Positions 36,374 through 45,114 of a stretch of 64,000 bases of DNA are shown here, one piece after another. Below the pieces are notes generated by a model that was not told the DNA's origin, did no database searches, and saw only the letters and a list, made by a program, of their open reading frames with translations. Source of the stretch: Mycobacterium sp. IS-1742 (GTDB lineage Bacteria > Actinomycetota > Actinomycetes > Mycobacteriales > Mycobacteriaceae); the NCBI RefSeq assembly GCF_001500125.1, contig NZ_LQIV01000003.1, positions 96,692-160,691 on the forward strand, written 5' to 3'. The position numbers and the translations under genes are program-made. How positions within the stretch are numbered: position 1 is the first letter of the stretch; every line of letters starts with the position of its first letter.

Positions 36374-36571
36374 ATGAAGAGCGTCGTGCTGGTCGTGGTC
36401 GGGATCCTGATGGCCCTGGCGGGTGGGCTCTTCGCGCTCCAGGGGTTCGGGTTCGTCGGGGGGAGCCCGATGAGTGGCACCACGACGTGGTCGATCGCCG
36501 GACCGGTCATCGCGGTGGTGGGTCTGGGACTGGTCTACCTGGGCTGGCGGGCCGCGTCACGACCGCAGTAA
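36374..36571 (+). CDS. Small two-helix membrane protein
   Basis: A 65-residue hydrophobic protein. Two membrane helices are visible, SVVLVVVGILMALAGGLFAL and AGPVIAVVGLGLVYLGW, joined by a Gly/Ser/Thr loop of about 15 residues, with basic residues at both ends, so both termini face the cytosol. I recognise no family. The leaderless -10 at 36362 and the high third-position GC support translation. Its end overlaps the converging F420 oxidoreductase gene by 15 bases. Confidence 0.65.
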   Translation: MKSVVLVVVGILMALAGGLFALQGFGFVGGSPMSGTTTWSIAGPVIAVVGLGLVYLGWRAASRPQ

Positions 36572-37528
36572 CGCGATGACCTGCGCGAGGTCCGGCATCG
36601 CGGACGGCCGGCCGGCCCATTCGTCGAACACCGTCCAGTAGGTCACCCCGAAGGTCTGTCGCCGTTCGTCCAGCGTGTGCGCCATCTGTTCGTGGGTGCC
36701 GAGCAACACGAACGGCGAGTCGAGCAGTTCGGCGGCGCTGACCCCGCCGAGCGCGGCAGCCAGTTCCGCGGCGGCGGCGTCACGGTCGTCGGTCGCCACC
36801 ACCGCCTGGATCAGCGCGTTGAGTTCGATCTCGTCGAACCGGTCGCCTGCGGCGTCGCGCACGAGCGCGATGCGGTCCCGCAGCCCCTCGGGTCCGAAGT
36901 GCGTCAACGCGACCTCGGTGGCGTCGTGGTTGTGGGCGATACCGGCGAACCCGGCGATGTCGGCGAGCCGGCCCGCCAACCGCAGCACCCGCTCTCCGTT
37001 GCCGCCGATCAGCATCGGCACCCGGTGCGGGGGTGCGGGCAGCAGCGCCCGGGCCCCGGCGTGCACCCGGTAGTGCGCACCGTCGACGTCGACCGCGTCG
37101 CCGTCGAGCAGGGCACGGATGATCCCGGCCGACTCCTCCAGTCGGGCGACACGGACACCGCCACGGTCGAACGGGATTCCCGCCGCGTCGTACTCCGATT
37201 TCATGTGGCCCGCACCGAGGCCGAGTTCGAACCGGCCGTCGGACACCGTGGCCACGCCCGCCGATTCGCGCGCGGTCTCCACCGGGTGTCGAAAGTCGTT
37301 GTTGAGCACCAATGTCCCGACGTGTAGCCGGTCGGTCACCATCGCCGCGGCCGTCGCCCCGGTGAACGGCGGTGTCGCCGGCACCAGGTGGTCGGCGAAG
37401 GTGAGCACGTCGAACCCCGAGGACTCCACCGCGCGGGCGAAGCGCCGGGTGTCCGACGCGTCGCGCGACCGTGCTGTGGTGAGGCCGAATCGGAAGGGTC
37501 GTGACCGGTGGGCTTCGCCGGCGATCAT
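36557..37528 (-). CDS. LLM-class F420-dependent oxidoreductase (MSMEG_2516 family)
   Basis: A 323-residue luciferase-like TIM-barrel enzyme, probably using coenzyme F420. Features are FRFGLTTARSRD at the start, ESSGFDVLTFADHLVP near 35, a VLNNDFRHP strand, GLGAGHMKSEYDAAGI and PMLIGGNGERVL. This corresponds to the TIGR03621 subfamily named after MSMEG_2516, whose gene neighbours rpsB in M. smegmatis as here; M. tuberculosis Rv2893 is in the same place. Substrate unknown. ATG 37528 is the only plausible start. Confidence 0.87.
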   Translation of the reverse strand: MIAGEAHRSRPFRFGLTTARSRDASDTRRFARAVESSGFDVLTFADHLVPATPPFTGATAAAMVTDRLHVGTLVLNNDFRHPVETARESAGVATVSDGRFELGLGAGHMKSEYDAAGIPFDRGGVRVARLEESAGIIRALLDGDAVDVDGAHYRVHAGARALLPAPPHRVPMLIGGNGERVLRLAGRLADIAGFAGIAHNHDATEVALTHFGPEGLRDRIALVRDAAGDRFDEIELNALIQAVVATDDRDAAAAELAAALGGVSAAELLDSPFVLLGTHEQMAHTLDERRQTFGVTYWTVFDEWAGRPSAMPDLAQVIALLRS

Positions 37529-37594
37529 GACGTCGATTGTGGGCGCTCTCGGCGTGCGCAGTCGCGCCCAGCGTGACCCAACACGCCGAATTCG

Positions 37595-38086
37595 CTACGG
37601 GCGGAGCGGCAGCAGCCGGATCGGTGTCGTCTCCAACAGCCCCAGCGGGTCGACGTACTGCGCGCGCGACGCGGGACCCCACATCGCCCCCCAGTGCAGG
37701 CAGGCCTCGGCTGCGCACCCGGGGTGGCCCGCCAGCGCCTCGCCGAGCACCGCGCCGGCACGCACGGTCTGCCCCGCCCGCACCGACGGCCGCACCGGTT
37801 CGTAGCTGGTGCGCAGGCCGCCGGGATGGGCGACCGAGACCAGAAGCCGCCCGGCCAGTTCGCCGGCGAACACCACCGTGCCGGCCTGCGCCGCGTACAC
37901 GGACTGCCCGGGCGCGACGGCCAGGTCGACCCCGCGGTGTCCGCGCTGCCAGTTCGGTGTGGGCGCGTCGAACGTCCGCACCACCGGAGGGCGCGGCCGC
38001 ACCGGCCAGTCCAACCTGCCCGTCTCGGCCGCCACCGGCGCCGCCACGGCGACGGAGATCGCCACCAGCACCGCCAGGAGTCGCAT
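37595..38086 (-). CDS. Secreted M23-family peptidase
   Basis: A 163-residue secreted protein with a short signal peptide ending at PVAAET (about residue 21), then a LytM/M23 domain. The zinc ligands are in GHRGVDLAV (H and D) and CLHWGAMWG (H), and the strand [12 protein letters not shown] is typical. The protein would cut peptide cross-links in peptidoglycan or regulate amidases; its small size, with no other domain, fits Rv2891. It is divergent from rpsB across 276 bases. No lipobox is present. Confidence 0.87.
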   Translation of the reverse strand: MRLLAVLVAISVAVAAPVAAETGRLDWPVRPRPPVVRTFDAPTPNWQRGHRGVDLAVAPGQSVYAAQAGTVVFAGELAGRLLVSVAHPGGLRTSYEPVRPSVRAGQTVRAGAVLGEALAGHPGCAAEACLHWGAMWGPASRAQYVDPLGLLETTPIRLLPLRP

Positions 38087-38184
38087 CGGCCCAGTTCAGA
38101 CGTTTTCCGTGGAGATCGCCAGGGGTGCGCCGCCGCCCTGTGGAGCGGGCTCACGCTGTGGACAAAGCACCTGTTCCGACGGTG

Positions 38185-38190
38185 TAAACT
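38185..38190 (+). promoter_or_regulatory. Candidate rpsB -10 element
   Basis: TAAACT preceded by TG one base upstream (GGTGTAAACT), an extended -10 type. A TGGACA at 38159-38164 is a possible -35, 20 bases away, longer than ideal. It leaves a leader of about 165 bases before ATG 38363, in which no defined riboswitch or S2 site was recognised. Confidence 0.4.
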
Positions 38191-38362
38191 CCTACCTGCA
38201 GTTCGCTTCGAGCGGGCTGACTTCGCGTGTCTGCACCTCGACCGGAGAGTCGAACCGGATGCCGGCGGTCCCGTCCCAGACGGGTCCGGCACTCCAGCAG
38301 TCACCAGGGCCCAGCGTCACCCGACGCCGGGCGGCAACCGACAACAAGAGGACATGGCCATC

Positions 38363-39229
38363 ATGGCTGTTGTAACCATGAAGCAGCTGCTCGACAGCGG
38401 CACCCACTTCGGGCACCAGACCCGTCGCTGGAATCCCAAGATGAAGCGGTTCATCTTCACCGACCGCAACGGCATCTACATCATCGATCTGCAGCAGACG
38501 CTGACCTACATCGACAAGGCGTATGAGTTCGTCAAGGAGACGGTCGCGCACGGCGGTTCGATCATGTTCGTCGGCACCAAGAAGCAGGCGCAGGAGTCCA
38601 TCGCCGAAGAGGCGACCCGCGTGGGCATGCCCTACGTGAACCAGCGCTGGCTGGGCGGCATGCTCACGAACTTCTCCACCGTGCACAAGCGTCTGCAGCG
38701 CCTCAAGGAACTCGAGGCGATGGAGCAGACCGGTGGCTTCGAGGGTCGCACCAAGAAGGAAATCCTGATGCTGACCCGCGAGAAGAACAAGCTCGAGCGC
38801 AGCCTCGGTGGTATCCGAGACATGCAGAAGGTGCCCTCGGCCATCTGGGTCGTCGACACCAACAAGGAGCACCTCGCGGTCGCCGAGGCCCGCAAGCTGA
38901 ACATCCCGATCATCGCGATCCTCGACACCAACTGCGACCCCGACGTCGTCGACTACCCGATCCCGGGCAACGACGACGCGATCCGGTCCGCTGCGCTGCT
39001 GACCAGGGTCGTGGCCTCCGCGGTCGCCGAGGGTCTGCAGGCCCGGGCCGGCGGCGGCAACGGCGCCAAGGCCGAGGCCGGCCAGGATGGGGTGGCCGCC
39101 GAACCGCTCGCCGAGTGGGAGCAGGAACTGCTCGCCGGCGCGACGGCGTCGCCGACCGCGGCCGGTGCCGCGCCCGGCACGCCCGAGGCGGACATCCAGA
39201 CCGAACCCACCGCCCCCCAGAACCCGTAG
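38363..39229 (+). CDS. rpsB: 30S ribosomal protein uS2
   Basis: Ribosomal protein at the 30S back, 288 residues. Core features are [20 protein letters not shown], then [19 protein letters not shown] and [17 protein letters not shown]. The last 55 residues are an Ala/Pro/Glu-rich tail typical of mycobacteria. ATG 38363 gives the conserved MAVVTMKQ start; an ATG at 38354 adds three residues and stands only 2 bases from AAGAGG, so I rejected it. tsf follows 10 bases later. Confidence 0.96.
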   Translation: MAVVTMKQLLDSGTHFGHQTRRWNPKMKRFIFTDRNGIYIIDLQQTLTYIDKAYEFVKETVAHGGSIMFVGTKKQAQESIAEEATRVGMPYVNQRWLGGMLTNFSTVHKRLQRLKELEAMEQTGGFEGRTKKEILMLTREKNKLERSLGGIRDMQKVPSAIWVVDTNKEHLAVAEARKLNIPIIAILDTNCDPDVVDYPIPGNDDAIRSAALLTRVVASAVAEGLQARAGGGNGAKAEAGQDGVAAEPLAEWEQELLAGATASPTAAGAAPGTPEADIQTEPTAPQNP

Positions 39230-39239
39230 GAAGGCTCAC

Positions 39240-40055
39240 ATGGCGAACTACACCGCTGCCGACGTCAAGCGGCTTCGGGAGCTGACCGGCGCCGGCATGA
39301 TGGCTTCGAAGAATGCGCTCGTCGAGGCCGACGGCGACTTCGACAAGGCTGTCGAACTGCTGCGCATCAAGGGCGCCAAGGACGTCGGCAAGCGCGCTGA
39401 GCGCGCGACCGCCGAGGGCCTGGTCGCCGCCAAGGACGGCGCACTGATCGAGCTGAACTCCGAGACCGACTTCGTCGCCAAGAACGCGGAGTTCCAGTCG
39501 GTGGCCGATCAGATCGTCGCCGCGGCGGCCGCCGCCAAGGCCTCCGACCTCGACGCCCTCAAGGCCGCGAAGGTCGGTGACACCACCGTCGAGCAGGTCA
39601 TCGCGGACCTGAGCGCCAAGATCGGCGAGAAGCTCGAACTGCGCCGCGTCGCCTACTTCGACGGCCAGGTGGAGACCTACCTGCACAAGCGTGCGGCGGA
39701 TCTGCCGCCGGCGGTGGGCGTGCTGGTCGAGTACACAGGTGACGACAAGAGTGCGGCCCACGCGGTCGCCCTGCAGATCGCCGCGCTCAAGGCGAAGTAC
39801 CTCACCCGCGAGGACGTGCCCGAGGACGTCGTCGCCAACGAGCGCCGCATCGCCGAGGAGACTGCCCGCAACGAGGGCAAGCCCGAGCAGGCGCTGCCGA
39901 AGATCGTCGAGGGCCGGGTCACCGGTTTCTACAAGGACGTCGTGCTGCTCGATCAGCCGTCGGTCTCCGACAGCAAGAAGACGGTCAAGGCCCTGCTCGA
40001 CGAGGCAGGCGTGACCGTCACCCGGTTCGTCCGGTTCGAGGTCGGCCAGGCCTGA
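39240..40055 (+). CDS. tsf: Elongation factor Ts
   Basis: Nucleotide exchange factor for EF-Tu, 271 residues. The UBA-like N-terminal domain ([21 protein letters not shown]) is followed by the TDFVAKN segment that inserts into EF-Tu and by two core subdomains. ATG 39240 follows AGGAAGGC with 4 bases spacing. The rpsB-tsf operon is closed by the strong terminator at 40075-40106. The dimerisation domain is complete. Confidence 0.96.
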   Translation: MANYTAADVKRLRELTGAGMMASKNALVEADGDFDKAVELLRIKGAKDVGKRAERATAEGLVAAKDGALIELNSETDFVAKNAEFQSVADQIVAAAAAAKASDLDALKAAKVGDTTVEQVIADLSAKIGEKLELRRVAYFDGQVETYLHKRAADLPPAVGVLVEYTGDDKSAAHAVALQIAALKAKYLTREDVPEDVVANERRIAEETARNEGKPEQALPKIVEGRVTGFYKDVVLLDQPSVSDSKKTVKALLDEAGVTVTRFVRFEVGQA

Positions 40056-40074
40056 CGCGCGATCACTCGTAGAG

Positions 40075-40106
40075 GTGCCCCGGAACGCGAGTACCGGGGC
40101 ACTTTT
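40075..40106 (+). terminator. Rho-independent terminator of rpsB-tsf
   Basis: GTGCCCCGG (40075-40083) pairs perfectly with CCGGGGCAC (40094-40102) around a 10-base loop and is followed by TTTT (40103-40106). It lies 20 bases after the tsf stop. A canonical stem with T tract is unusual in mycobacteria. Confidence 0.85.
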
Positions 40107-40140
40107 GCGTCTGCTCCACCGACTGTGCGGTACGTGTTGG

Positions 40141-40146
40141 TACCGT
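40141..40146 (+). promoter_or_regulatory. Leaderless -10 element of the amidase gene
   Basis: TACCGT ends 6 bases before ATG 40153. No ribosome site is present, and the upstream operon is closed by a terminator, so this gene needs its own promoter. Confidence 0.45.
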
Positions 40147-40152
40147 CGGGCC

Positions 40153-41559
40153 ATGACCCGCATCAGCGCCTTCACCGACGACGCCCTCGCAGACCTGGAC
40201 GCCGTCGGCATCGTTGAGGCCCTGCGCTCGGGGCGGGTGTCGCGCGCCGACCTCGTCGAGGCGGCGATCGCGCGCACCGAGGCGGTCGACCCGGCGCTCA
40301 ACGGCCTGGCCTACGAAGCGTTCGAGCGGGCCAGGGCACGGGCGGGCGCACCCCGGTCCTTCGGTGGCTACTTCGACGGTGTCCCGACCTACATCAAGGA
40401 CAACGTCGCCGTCGGCGACATGCCGACCATGCAGGGCACCGACGCGTGGGAGCCCCGGCCCGCGGCGGCGCACGGGGACTTCGCCCGCGCGTACCTGGCG
40501 ACCGGTCTGCTGGCGCTGGGCAAGACGCGGCTGTCGGAGTTCGGGTTCTCGGCCTCCGCCGAACACCCCCGGCTCGGCGCGGTGCGCAACCCGTGGAACA
40601 CCGACCACACCGCGGGCGCGTCCTCATCGGGTTCCGGGGCGTTCGTCGCCGCCGGTGTGGTCCCGGTCGCCCACGCCAACGACGGAGGCGGGTCGATCCG
40701 GATTCCGGCCTCCTGCAACGGATTGATCGGCCTCAAGCCGTCCCGCGGCCGGTTGCCGCTCGACCGGGATGTGCGCCAGATGCCGGTGCGGATCGTCGCC
40801 AACGGTGTCGTCACCCGCTCGGTCCGCGACACCGCCGCGTTCTACCGCGAGATGGAACGGGTGCATCGCAACCCCGGACTGCCGCCGATCGGTGACGTGA
40901 CCGCGCCCGGCAGGCAGCGGCTGCGCATCGCGGTGTGCACCCACTCGATCGCCCGTGAGGCGAGCCTCGAGGTGCGCGAGGAGACGATGAAAACCGCTGC
41001 GCTGCTCGAGGAGTTGGGCCACCACGTCACCCCGATCGACAACCCCGTCCCCGGACACTTCATGGACGACTTCCTGCTCTACTGGTCGTTCCTGTCGTTC
41101 GCCCTCGTCCGGGGTGGCCGTCGCACGTTCGGCGCCAGCTTCGATCGCACCCGCCTGGACAACCTCACACTAGGTCTCGAAGCCCACGCCGCGCGCAACC
41201 TGCACAGGCTGCCGGTTGCCATCGCGCGCCTGGCCCGCACCCGTCGCATCACCGCGCGCCTCGCCCGCGACCACGACGTCGTGCTGACCCCCACCCTGGC
41301 CGACGCTCCACCGCGGATCGGCCACCTCGACCCGACGGCGGACTACCGGCAGATCATCGATCGGCTGGTCGATTGGGTGGCGTTCACACCGCTGCAGAAC
41401 GCCACCGGCGACCCGGCGATCTCCTTGCCGCTCGGGCATTCCGACCACGGACTGCCCATCGGCATGATGTTCGCCTCGACCGTCGGGCAGGAGAGGCGGC
41501 TGCTGGAACTGGCCTACGAACTCGAGCAGGCGCGGCCGTGGCGGCGCATCCAGGATTGA
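40153..41559 (+). CDS. Amidase signature family enzyme (AmiC-like)
   Basis: A 468-residue hydrolase of the amidase signature family. The Ser-cisSer-Lys triad is visible: Lys in VPTYIKDNVAV, the cis-Ser in GASSSGSGAF, and the nucleophile Ser in NDGGGSIRIPAS. It hydrolyses an amide or nitrile-derived amide; relatives include aryl-acylamidases and 6-aminohexanoate hydrolases, and the specific substrate is unknown. It corresponds to Rv2888c (amiC). Its own leaderless promoter lies just upstream. It converges with the carotenoid gene at 41569. Confidence 0.9.
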   Translation: MTRISAFTDDALADLDAVGIVEALRSGRVSRADLVEAAIARTEAVDPALNGLAYEAFERARARAGAPRSFGGYFDGVPTYIKDNVAVGDMPTMQGTDAWEPRPAAAHGDFARAYLATGLLALGKTRLSEFGFSASAEHPRLGAVRNPWNTDHTAGASSSGSGAFVAAGVVPVAHANDGGGSIRIPASCNGLIGLKPSRGRLPLDRDVRQMPVRIVANGVVTRSVRDTAAFYREMERVHRNPGLPPIGDVTAPGRQRLRIAVCTHSIAREASLEVREETMKTAALLEELGHHVTPIDNPVPGHFMDDFLLYWSFLSFALVRGGRRTFGASFDRTRLDNLTLGLEAHAARNLHRLPVAIARLARTRRITARLARDHDVVLTPTLADAPPRIGHLDPTADYRQIIDRLVDWVAFTPLQNATGDPAISLPLGHSDHGLPIGMMFASTVGQERRLLELAYELEQARPWRRIQD

Positions 41560-41568
41560 GGGTCCTGC

Positions 41569-43119
41569 TCAGCTGCGGCTTCTGCGACCCACCCGCGGCA
41601 CCCCGGCGAGCAGACCGCGCTGCGGCACCCCGGTGACGGGCTCGGCCGCCGCGCCGAGTTCGGCCAGGATGTCGTTGGCGGCGAGCACCCCCGACATCGC
41701 CGACCGTTCCATCAGTCCGGCCACGAAGGGCAGTTCGACGAAATCGCCGGCCACCCGCAGACCGCGGGCGTCGCTGCGCACGGTGGGCCGGGTGCCCGTC
41801 GACCCGGGCGGGAACGCCGGCGCCGTCGCCTCCAGACGGTGGTGTTCGTGGATCACCGCGGCGTCGGCGGTTTCCGGCCACAGTGCCGCGAGCTCCTCGC
41901 GCAGCGCCCGGGCCGCCGCCTCGGCATCGGTCGATCGGCAAGCGTAGGAATGCAATTCGACGACCGAGCCGCCGGTGGAGCGGGACCACCGCGCGCTCGG
42001 TTCCTCGAGACGTGAATACACCGCCACCGAATCGAGCGTCGGCTGTCCGGTCACCGCGCTGAACGGTGCGCGCTCAGCAGCCACGTCGCGGTCGAGCCAC
42101 AGCCTGCTGACCGCGAACGGCGGTGCCACGGACAGGGTTTCGCAACGCTGCGACAGCAACGGCGCCGCCGCGGCCAGGGCCGGGGAGTCGGCGATCAGCC
42201 GACGCAACGCGCCCGGATCGACGGCGAGCACCACGTGCCGGCCGACCAGGTCACCCTCACCGGTGCCGACGCGCCAACCGTGGCCGTCCGGTGCGATGCC
42301 GGTGACCGGGGTGCCGGTGCGGACGGCGGCGCCGAGCCGGGTCAGATACTCGCGCAGTGGATGCCAGATCGCGGTCGCGTGGTCGGTGGTGGGCACATCG
42401 AAGCCGATGCCCTCCGGGTTGCCGAGGAAGTAGTAGTGGAACATCGCGACCAACTCGGCCGCGGACAGGTCGCCCTGGTTGCAGAAGAAGGACCGGGCGA
42501 ACGCCTCGAACAACATGCTCCTGGTGCGCTCGGACATCCCCAATCGGTCGAGAAACGTTGCGGCGTCGGTGGTGTCGAGCTCGGCGACCGTGGTCGCGCG
42601 GTCGTAGGCCAGCAGCGCTCGGCCGGCGTCGGGGTCGGCGCGCATCAGGTCCCGCCGCGACAGGCTCTTGGACCGCATCGCCAGCGCCAGGAGGTTCAGC
42701 GGCGGTGCGGCGGGCAGGCCGGCCAGATCCTCGGCCGGCCACGTCGCGGAGATGACCGGGTAGCTCGGCACCGGAGCGAGGAAGGACAGGTCGGCGTCGA
42801 CGCGCCGCAGCACCGACCGCCAGGTGTAGTAGTGCCGGAAGAAGGCGTGGAACCCGTGCTCGACGTTCTGTTCGCTGCCGTCGGGCAGCCGTTCGGGCCA
42901 GGCGCCCAGGCGCCCGCCGAGGTGTTCGGCCGCCTCCAGCACCGTGACGGCGACACCGCGCTCGGCGAGCACGACCGCGGCCGAGATCCCCGCGATCCCA
43001 CCGCCGACGACGATCGCCTCCGCTCCCGGGGGAACCCGGCGCGGCGCCAGCGGATCGGGTATGACCAGTCGGCGCGGCCGCATCCGCCCCGGCGCGGCCC
43101 GGCTGTGCGGTGTCGTCAC
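41569..43119 (-). CDS. CrtU-like FAD-dependent carotenoid oxidoreductase
   Basis: A 516-residue flavoprotein. The dinucleotide-binding motif IVVGGGIAGISAAVVLAERG is near residue 39, followed by GFHAFFRHYYTWRSVLRRVD near 100, SFFCNQGDLSAAELVAMFHYY and the C-terminal FVELPFVAGLMERSAMSG. The GFHxFFR and AELxxMFHxYF patterns resemble CrtU, the enzyme that aromatises beta-rings of carotenoids (isorenieratene or chlorobactene type), more than phytoene desaturases. A related ketolase or dehydroxylase role is possible. GTG 43119 overlaps the cruF stop by 4 bases (GTGA), so the two are coupled. Confidence 0.6.
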   Translation of the reverse strand: MTTPHSRAAPGRMRPRRLVIPDPLAPRRVPPGAEAIVVGGGIAGISAAVVLAERGVAVTVLEAAEHLGGRLGAWPERLPDGSEQNVEHGFHAFFRHYYTWRSVLRRVDADLSFLAPVPSYPVISATWPAEDLAGLPAAPPLNLLALAMRSKSLSRRDLMRADPDAGRALLAYDRATTVAELDTTDAATFLDRLGMSERTRSMLFEAFARSFFCNQGDLSAAELVAMFHYYFLGNPEGIGFDVPTTDHATAIWHPLREYLTRLGAAVRTGTPVTGIAPDGHGWRVGTGEGDLVGRHVVLAVDPGALRRLIADSPALAAAAPLLSQRCETLSVAPPFAVSRLWLDRDVAAERAPFSAVTGQPTLDSVAVYSRLEEPSARWSRSTGGSVVELHSYACRSTDAEAAARALREELAALWPETADAAVIHEHHRLEATAPAFPPGSTGTRPTVRSDARGLRVAGDFVELPFVAGLMERSAMSGVLAANDILAELGAAAEPVTGVPQRGLLAGVPRVGRRSRS

Positions 43120-43910
43120 CCGGGCACCATCCCGCCGTCGCGGCGGCGCCGGCCCAGCGCCACCGCGAACGGCACCGCGACCGTGCCCATCAGCAGACCG
43201 CCGACGAGTGCCGAGCCGGGCAGGCCGAAGAACGCCGCATGCCCGAGCACCGAGGAGAAGTACACCCAGAGGTACAACGCCGCGGCCGGCGCCGAGGGCG
43301 CCGACTCCCTCGGCAGTGCCCGGTTCAGGACCGCCATGATCGCCGTCGACACCATCAACCAACCCAGGTAGTTCGTCCACGGGATGTCCGGGATCAGCGG
43401 CAGGCCCGGCACGGTGGCGGACCACGTCCAGTGCCCGGCGGAGACCATCTGGGGGTCCAGGAAGACATCCCACGCGGTGAGCGCGACCGCCCCGAGCGCG
43501 ACGACGGCCACGGGCCGCACGGCCAGCGTCCTGGCCACCACCAGCGCGGGCCAGGCCATCATCACCCAGGCCAGCGGGACGACGACCGGAACGCCGAGAA
43601 GTTCGGGGCCGAGTGTGCCGGTGTAGGCGTACGGCCCGAACGGCCATCCGGTGGAGACCCCGACCGCCTCGGCGGCCAGGCCGCCGCCGCCTGCCACCGC
43701 GACCAGGACGCCCGCGCCGGCCGCCCCGTGCACCCGTGCGGCGTCGGCGACCGCGGCGACGAAGAAGACCACCACACTCGTCACCGTCACCTCGGTGCGC
43801 CAGGCGTCGGGCATCAGCGGGTAGGCGATCTGAACGCCGACGGCGGCGGCGACCAGCGTCCACACCACCGCCGTTCCGCGCACCGGCGCGACGGGCACGG
43901 CCAACGCCAC
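43116..43910 (-). CDS. cruF: CruF-type carotenoid 1,2-hydratase family membrane protein
   Basis: A 264-residue membrane protein with about seven helices, of the carotenoid biosynthesis (DUF422) family. GWPFGPYAYTGTLGPELLG, AWDVFLDPQMVSAGHWTW and IPWTNYLGWL are the conserved blocks. CruF enzymes add water across the 1,2 double bond of an acyclic psi end, giving a tertiary hydroxyl that can then be glycosylated. GTG 43910 was chosen because GGAGG stands 8 bases upstream. It is coupled to the CrtU-like gene and divergent from the glycosyltransferase across 85 bases. Confidence 0.75.
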   Translation of the reverse strand: MALAVPVAPVRGTAVVWTLVAAAVGVQIAYPLMPDAWRTEVTVTSVVVFFVAAVADAARVHGAAGAGVLVAVAGGGGLAAEAVGVSTGWPFGPYAYTGTLGPELLGVPVVVPLAWVMMAWPALVVARTLAVRPVAVVALGAVALTAWDVFLDPQMVSAGHWTWSATVPGLPLIPDIPWTNYLGWLMVSTAIMAVLNRALPRESAPSAPAAALYLWVYFSSVLGHAAFFGLPGSALVGGLLMGTVAVPFAVALGRRRRDGGMVPG

Positions 43911-43982
43911 CGTGTGTACCTCCACTTCTGGCACTTCTCGGACGCCGCCGAACGCCGCCTGCGCGGGCGGGGCGAGACTTCG

Positions 43983-43988
43983 TAGAGT
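43983..43988 (+). promoter_or_regulatory. Leaderless -10 element of the carotenoid glycosyltransferase gene
   Basis: TAGAGT ends 7 bases before GTG 43996, setting the start codon. The 85-base gap (43911-43995) must serve both halves of the carotenoid cluster; no inverted operator was recognised. Confidence 0.45.
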
Positions 43989-43995
43989 CTCCAAG

Positions 43996-45114
43996 GTGCC
44001 CGATGATCGATTCGCCGAAACGTCGCGTGCACTCGTCGTCATCGGCTCGTCACTCGCGTGCCTGGGCACGCTGCACCAGCTGGTCAACCTGCGACTGCTG
44101 CGGCGCCCGCCCGCCGATCCGCCGCCGGTGACGGCGAGCGTATCGATCCTGGTCCCGGCCCGCGACGAGGCACACCGGATCGCGCCGACGATCCGGTCAC
44201 TGGTCGGGCAGCGGGGTCTGTGCGATTCCGAGATCCTCGTCCTCGACGACCGGTCGACCGACGGCACCGCCGACGTCGTGCGCCGGACCGCCGGGCCGCG
44301 GTCGGGTGTGACCGTGCTGACCGGCGCCGACCCCCCACCGGGATGGCTCGGCAAACCGCACGCCTGCGCACAACTGACCGCCGCGGCGCGTGGGGAGATC
44401 CTCGTGTTCGTCGACGCCGACGTCGTGCTCACCCCGCATGCGGTCGCCGCCGCGATCGCCGTGCTGCGCGGACCGCGGCCGCTGGACCTGCTCTCCCCGT
44501 GGCCGCGCCAGATCACCGCCGGTGTCGCCGGCCGACTGGTGCAACCGCTGCTGGCGTGGTCCTGGCTCACCACCCTTCCGCTGCGGCTGGCCGAGCGGTC
44601 GCGGCGTCCGTCGATGGCCGCGGCCAACGGCCAGTTCCTGGTGGTCGAGGCCGGTGCGCTGGCCCGCGCCGGCGACTGGGGGTCGGTGGCGGGGGCGGTA
44701 CTCGACGACATCTCGCTCGCGCGGGCGGTGCGCGTCTCCGGTGGCCGGACGGGGCTCGCCGACGGCTCGCGGCTGGCGACGTGCCGGATGTACGCGACGG
44801 GCCGCGAACTGCGCGACGGGTACCGCAAGTCGCTGTGGGCGGCGTTCGGCTCCCCGCTCGGCGCGCTCGCGGTCGGCACGATGCTGGCGGTCGTCTACGT
44901 CGTGCCTGCGGCCGCCGCGGTGACCGGTTCACGCGTCGGTGCGCTCGGCTACGCCGCCGCGGTGGTGGGCCGCGCCCTTGCGGCGCCGTGGGGCGGCCGG
45001 CGCTCGGATGCGGCCGCGCACCCGGTCTCGGTGCTGATGCTGCTGGCGCTGTTGGTGTCGTCATGGATCGGTCAGATTCGCGGCACGCTGCACTGGAAAG
45101 GCCGCAAGGTATGA
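43996..45114 (+). CDS. Family 2 glycosyltransferase of the carotenoid cluster
   Basis: A 372-residue membrane-bound GT-A glycosyltransferase. A membrane helix near residue 10 is followed by VSILVPARDEAHRI, LVLDDRSTDGTADV, the metal-binding FVDADVVL (DxD) and DDISLARAVRVSGG, then two or three C-terminal helices. It resembles CruG/CrtQ-like enzymes that glucosylate carotenoid hydroxyls. Context supports this: it is divergent from the hydratase gene and overlaps the desaturase gene by 4 bases (ATGA). The sugar is unknown, glucose being usual. Confidence 0.75.
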   Translation: MPDDRFAETSRALVVIGSSLACLGTLHQLVNLRLLRRPPADPPPVTASVSILVPARDEAHRIAPTIRSLVGQRGLCDSEILVLDDRSTDGTADVVRRTAGPRSGVTVLTGADPPPGWLGKPHACAQLTAAARGEILVFVDADVVLTPHAVAAAIAVLRGPRPLDLLSPWPRQITAGVAGRLVQPLLAWSWLTTLPLRLAERSRRPSMAAANGQFLVVEAGALARAGDWGSVAGAVLDDISLARAVRVSGGRTGLADGSRLATCRMYATGRELRDGYRKSLWAAFGSPLGALAVGTMLAVVYVVPAAAAVTGSRVGALGYAAAVVGRALAAPWGGRRSDAAAHPVSVLMLLALLVSSWIGQIRGTLHWKGRKV

